A stretch of DNA of 64,000 nucleotides, taken from positions 1-64,000 of IMG/VR virus record IMGVR_UViG_3300013132_000046. The stretch is one strand, 5' to 3'. Below the pieces are notes generated by a model. It was not told the DNA's origin and made no database searches. It saw only the letters and a list, made by a program, of their open reading frames with translations. Position 1 is the stretch's first letter; every line of letters starts with the position of its first letter. A program made the position numbers and the translations under genes. Shown piece after piece: positions 60,492 through 64,000 of the stretch. The stretch comes from a virus.

Positions 60492-61868
60492 TTATAGGTT
60501 GTAGCTGGCCTGAATAGCAGCGCAGAGTTCAGGACGGAGGATACCAGCACCACCCATGATGCTAGCAACTGTAAAGAATGTACCTCTACGAATATCCTTA
60601 ACAGTTTCAACCTTCATACCCTGTAAACGCATTGAGCAGACAGCGTTACGCTGCCAAATCAAAGCTTTAATTGGGTTTAGTGTAGTACCAGAACCAGTAA
60701 CTGGAGCTGCGGGTACGTTGTTTCCAGTTGGAGCTAAAACTGTACCTGTCGGAGCATATTCATTGCTACCAGTCCAGTTAAAGTCATACTTTGGATCACC
60801 AAGATCCCAAGTATAACCAGTTGTAGTAACTAATCCAGTTGATGGGCTTACAACTCTACTTACAGTAGCTGAGTCATTACCTCTAGACTTAACAACAACA
60901 CCGTCAAGTTGAGCAAGGTGGTTGCTCTTAATAATCTTAACACCCATGTATTCAAGCATATCGGTAATACCAAACATGCCTTGGTTTAGACCGGCACCCA
61001 AACCACCAGCTTCTGATACACCACCAAAGAATGGTCTACCAGCACCACCGACAAGACCAGTAGCATCTCTAGCAATACCTAAAGCACGAATGTCATGGAA
61101 TGCAGCTGGAGTAACCGCGCAGTATACTTCACCAGCAGGAACGTCGCTTTCCTGAAGGTTAACCATATACATTTCAAGGCGTTGTAGTAAAGCAAGAGCA
61201 GCATTTGTTCTATCAGTATCGGTTACAGAAGTACCACGATTACCGAGGTTATTAAATACTGCGTTTGGTGTAAATCTAAATTTACTGGCATCATAGTTAT
61301 CATTATTCATACCAGCAAGGCTAGATCCAAATGGATTTCTAGCTGGTGCAAATGCGCCCTGAGCAATCATGCAAGCAATTTGCTTGTCACGGACGTTAGC
61401 TAGAGCAAGACCAGCCTGACGAGCTAGCTCGGCTCTATAGTCCCACTGAGTAAGCATGAGGTGGATATCATCAAGCTCAAAGTAAGCGGCCATAGGACGC
61501 TGATCAAGTGAGATATCGAACCAACCTGGGGTTGAGATACCTGAGTCACCAACGAGTTCTTCACCGGCTTCCCAAATACCTTTGTGACCAACAACACCAG
61601 TAATTGGAAATCGTTTAGTAGTACCTGATTCAATGGTTTCAGTTACAACCATTGGTTCAAATACGTTGTACTGGTCATAGGCGTGAAGAACTTCACCAGA
61701 CCAAACTGGTAACCAGTAATCTGGGTTAGCGGTCCCAGAAGCAGCTGGTGTAGAAATATTAACAGCTGCTTGACCACCTTTTGGCCATGTGTTATTAGTT
61801 GCTGATAAAAAACCGCCGTCTGGACCTGAGTCAATTGGGAAAATATTATCAATATTTGGATAAGGCAT
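60492..61868 (-). CDS. Major capsid protein
   Basis: 458 residues, longer than T7 gp10A. Contains VFEPMVVTETIESGTTKRFPITG, WFDISLDQRPMAAYFELDDIH, and AELARQAGLALANVRDKQIA, all typical of T7-type HK97-fold capsid proteins. Isolated cistron with AAGGAG in front, an upstream hairpin and a downstream terminator, consistent with very high expression. Confidence 0.92.
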   Translation of the reverse strand: MPYPNIDNIFPIDSGPDGGFLSATNNTWPKGGQAAVNISTPAASGTANPDYWLPVWSGEVLHAYDQYNVFEPMVVTETIESGTTKRFPITGVVGHKGIWEAGEELVGDSGISTPGWFDISLDQRPMAAYFELDDIHLMLTQWDYRAELARQAGLALANVRDKQIACMIAQGAFAPARNPFGSSLAGMNNDNYDASKFRFTPNAVFNNLGNRGTSVTDTDRTNAALALLQRLEMYMVNLQESDVPAGEVYCAVTPAAFHDIRALGIARDATGLVGGAGRPFFGGVSEAGGLGAGLNQGMFGITDMLEYMGVKIIKSNHLAQLDGVVVKSRGNDSATVSRVVSPSTGLVTTTGYTWDLGDPKYDFNWTGSNEYAPTGTVLAPTGNNVPAAPVTGSGTTLNPIKALIWQRNAVCSMRLQGMKVETVKDIRRGTFFTVASIMGGAGILRPELCAAIQASYNL

Positions 61869-61942
61869 TTTTGTTTCTCCTTAAAAAAAGTTTCTCTCTG
61901 TTATAAATACATATATAGGAGAAACCATCAATTATTCCGTGT

Positions 61943-61977
61943 CCTTGTAAGAAAAATATATACAAATTTCTTACAGG
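61943..61977 (-). promoter_or_regulatory. Hairpin in the leader region before the capsid gene
   Basis: A 9-bp inverted repeat (TGTAAGAAA/TTTCTTACA), extended by two G-C pairs across a bulge, with a 12-base A+T loop. No T-run follows. Together with the 120-base non-coding gap it suggests a promoter, operator or RNA processing site for the capsid cistron. Confidence 0.45.
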
Positions 61978-61988
61978 ATTATACGGAG

Positions 61989-62918
61989 TTAACGATTTCT
62001 AAAACCATACTTACTGGTATTAATCATCATTACTTCAACAGCCCGTCTAAAATTGGGATCGGTACGATACCGGGGGTCTGACAAAGCAGCCCTCTGTTCA
62101 TTGATGTTATTAAATACCTGTAATTGTTGCGGAACTTGTGATGAATTAACCCGATTACCAACTGGCTTAGGTTCCTGTGAAGTAGCCTGTGGTTTTGCAT
62201 TTATTGCTTCGTATCTGGCTCTAAGACCAAGTAGAACATTTTTATATGCGTTGGACTGCAAAGCGCGATTAGTGGCATCAACTTCCTCTTGTGAAAGATT
62301 TTCTTGTGCCCACTTGAACAAGCGTTTTAGGTTGTCACTGCCTCCTACAACCGAAGCCGCCTCGTCCCATGATTGCTTAGCTAACGCTTTGCGACCACGA
62401 ATCATCTGCTCTATAATGACATCATCAGCACCCATTCGCTCTTTGATTTCGTTTCTGGTAGCTGGGCTTACGTTACCAGTAGAGTCAATTTCACGACCCC
62501 ACTTTGCCCAATCTTCAGAACTAACTTTAGAACCAGCTGGTGGCTTTGATGCATTTTGTGCACTGATCTGTAAAGTTTCTTCTACAGAAGACAAATCCTC
62601 AGGTGGCTGAGGTGGTGTAGCTTGCACGGGTTGTTCCTGATATCCAGGATTAGCTAAACCGTTTTCATTATACTGCTTTTTCAGGGCAGCAATTTCCTGC
62701 CTAGCTTGTGTAAAGCCTTTACGGGCTTCTACAAGACTGTTAAACCACGAATCCGCATCCTTAAAATTGGATGGGATTTTATTACCTTGATCCTGAACAT
62801 ATTTGTTAAACATTGCTCTTTCGTGAGTAATAACAGGATCTTCGGCTGGTGTAGTATTAACTAGTTCTGGCTGAGTCTCGACAGGCTGAGATTGTTCAAC
62901 ACTTGTTGGTTCTAACAT
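61989..62918 (-). CDS. Capsid assembly scaffold protein, T7 gp9-like
   Basis: 309 residues, acidic and helical, Pro/Gln-rich N-terminus (SVEQSQPVETQPEL) and EDLSSVEETLQI in the middle. The C-terminal basic segment ends SKYGFRNR, the part that would bind capsid. Immediately upstream of the capsid gene. AAAGGAG before the ATG. Annotation rests on position and composition. Confidence 0.8.
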   Translation of the reverse strand: MLEPTSVEQSQPVETQPELVNTTPAEDPVITHERAMFNKYVQDQGNKIPSNFKDADSWFNSLVEARKGFTQARQEIAALKKQYNENGLANPGYQEQPVQATPPQPPEDLSSVEETLQISAQNASKPPAGSKVSSEDWAKWGREIDSTGNVSPATRNEIKERMGADDVIIEQMIRGRKALAKQSWDEAASVVGGSDNLKRLFKWAQENLSQEEVDATNRALQSNAYKNVLLGLRARYEAINAKPQATSQEPKPVGNRVNSSQVPQQLQVFNNINEQRAALSDPRYRTDPNFRRAVEVMMINTSKYGFRNR

Positions 62919-62945
62919 TATATTAACTCTCCTTTAGATTGTTGG

Positions 62946-63047
62946 TCATTTACGACCAGTCTTGGATTTTTTGGTTGAGGTTTTAGATGTATCTGGCTTT
63001 GGGCCAGTCCTATTTTTAATGTATTCTTTGTTTACTTTTGGTTTCAT
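62946..63047 (-). CDS. 33-residue basic peptide
   Basis: MKPKVNKEYIKNRTGPKPDT and then KTSTKKSKTGRK: Lys/Thr-rich, disordered, strongly basic. Its ATG overlaps the preceding stop (ATGA). Possibly a DNA- or scaffold-binding minor virion peptide; no family recognised. Confidence 0.55.
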   Translation of the reverse strand: MKPKVNKEYIKNRTGPKPDTSKTSTKKSKTGRK

Positions 63048-64000
63048 TTTTTAAGTTTATTTACAATACCAATACCAGTTCTGTGGTAATTTCTTTCTGT
63101 TTGTGTTAAAGTACCACTACTATTAATATCACCACCATTAAGGTATGATAATCTGGAAACCAATTCACCGCCAGAAGATATTGTTGTAAAAATAAGATTA
63201 GTATTATTAAATAAAGTAGTTGTAAACTGGGGGGTACCACCAATAGAAATAGAATTATCAGCTGGTGTTAATTGTGAAAGTTCTAATATCCAAGTACTAC
63301 CCTTTGCATAAACATCATTTTTAGGTTTAATTAATAAAGTACCGCATTGATTTCCAGCTGTACCACCCCCGGTATCTGCATCAACTACAGTAGTATTATT
63401 AGCAAGCGATATCCAAACAGGCATCCAATTAGGGTTTTCTTCGTATCTTCCTCTAGAATTTAATACAAATTGTTGAAAATGCCAGGATTGAATATTAATT
63501 CTAAATGTTTGAGTTGCTCCAACTATAGTATCAGAAAAACTTATGTTTGATCCTTGAATATTTTGAAAATCTGTTTCAAGTGGATCTACTTGTTCCCAGT
63601 AATCTTCATTTATTGGTAGTTCATGTGCAACAGTTGTATTAACTGTGCACGCATAGTATAATCCTTGATATTCAGCATATTCTCCATCAAAATAAAAAGA
63701 AGTTTCATCAAAAGAAGATACACCAGTAAATGGGTAACCTTCTACTAAAGCTAGTTCAAATGCTGGTTTATTAGGAGAATTTCCTATTGTATTAAATCCA
63801 GTAGAGGTTGAGCTTCCAGTTATAGATATTGTTAATCCACTTGAAAGTGGATTGGCTCCCATATTAGATACTGACCAAAATTGTGCATCACTACCTCTTT
63901 GTCTTGGAATATCAATTTGAATGTTTCCTTGAGCGGTTTTACTTAATCTAGCTATATTATACGGACCCTCCGCTTTAGAAACTGTTATATTTGATGCAGC
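63044..64000 (-). CDS. Fibre-like virion protein, C-terminal part (runs off window)
   Basis: The frame is open for 46 codons upstream of its first ATG, right to the window edge (AASNITVSKAEGP..., then IPRQRGSDAQFWSVSN), so the N-terminus is outside. Ser/Thr/Asn-rich, beta-type, with a module YAEYQGLYYACTVNTTVAHELP that resembles the carbohydrate-binding-like repeats of phage fibres. Ends LTQTERNYHRTGIGIVNKLKK. Likely the same gene as the frame leaving at position 1. Confidence 0.6.
   Translation of the reverse strand, partial: AASNITVSKAEGPYNIARLSKTAQGNIQIDIPRQRGSDAQFWSVSNMGANPLSSGLTISITGSSTSTGFNTIGNSPNKPAFELALVEGYPFTGVSSFDETSFYFDGEYAEYQGLYYACTVNTTVAHELPINEDYWEQVDPLETDFQNIQGSNISFSDTIVGATQTFRINIQSWHFQQFVLNSRGRYEENPNWMPVWISLANNTTVVDADTGGGTAGNQCGTLLIKPKNDVYAKGSTWILELSQLTPADNSISIGGTPQFTTTLFNNTNLIFTTISSGGELVSRLSYLNGGDINSSGTLTQTERNYHRTGIGIVNKLKK

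Overview
The window is most of the genome of a lytic tailed phage with a T7-type (podovirus) plan. Every gene I can support lies on the minus strand. Reading the minus strand from position 64000 downwards, the late module runs: fibre-like protein, scaffold, major capsid protein, a strong terminator, gp11- and gp12-type tail tube proteins, a gp17-type tail fibre, small membrane proteins, small and large terminase, a sulfotransferase-like protein, and three internal virion proteins ending in a 4172-residue giant. The portal gene is not next to the scaffold: it lies at the other end of the window (1063-2667), followed by a fibre-like gene that runs off position 1 in the same reading phase as the open frame entering at 64000. 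The map is therefore best read as a nearly complete circular (or circularly assembled) genome cut inside or near one fibre gene. The host is not visible in the sequence. The gene set (class II ribonucleotide reductase, ThyX, RusA, compact PolA with Tyr at the Pol I 762 position) is common in phages of aquatic bacteria; that is inference. No photosynthesis genes, integrase or recognisable endolysin were seen.

From 28.3 to 24.9 kb there is a sharply bounded G+C-rich island that probably forms the early region. It encodes two small unknown proteins, a second, very compact and divergent single-subunit RNA polymerase (629 aa), and an 89-aa protein. The genes are separated by structured intergenic RNA elements, one of them duplicated with compensatory base changes. 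After a terminator comes about 1.1 kb without convincing genes (about 23,740-24,870). It is densely filled with perfect hairpins, a duplicated GAAA-tetraloop hairpin and several apparent pseudoknots. I read it as a large, ornate, minus-strand noncoding RNA, and it is the most interesting object in the window.

From 23.7 down to 3.5 kb lies a tightly packed middle module whose genes mostly overlap by 1-30 bases. It holds small unknown proteins, a DUF932 protein, ThyX, a canonical T7-like RNA polymerase, a metallophosphoesterase, a gp2.5-like SSB, RusA resolvase, a deaminase-like protein, four tRNA genes (Ile-UAU, Arg-UCU, Leu-UAA, Lys-UUU) plus one tRNA-like element, primase-helicase, DNA polymerase, an HNH protein, a dNMP-kinase-like protein, a 5'-3' exonuclease and a monomeric class II ribonucleotide reductase. 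Together these make an autonomous replication, recombination and dNTP supply system.

The giant virion protein carries a complete-looking DEDDy exonuclease domain and, more speculatively, spaced motifs reminiscent of the polymerase-A/T7-RNAP superfamily. Domain and motif statements were made by eye; no database or folding program was run.
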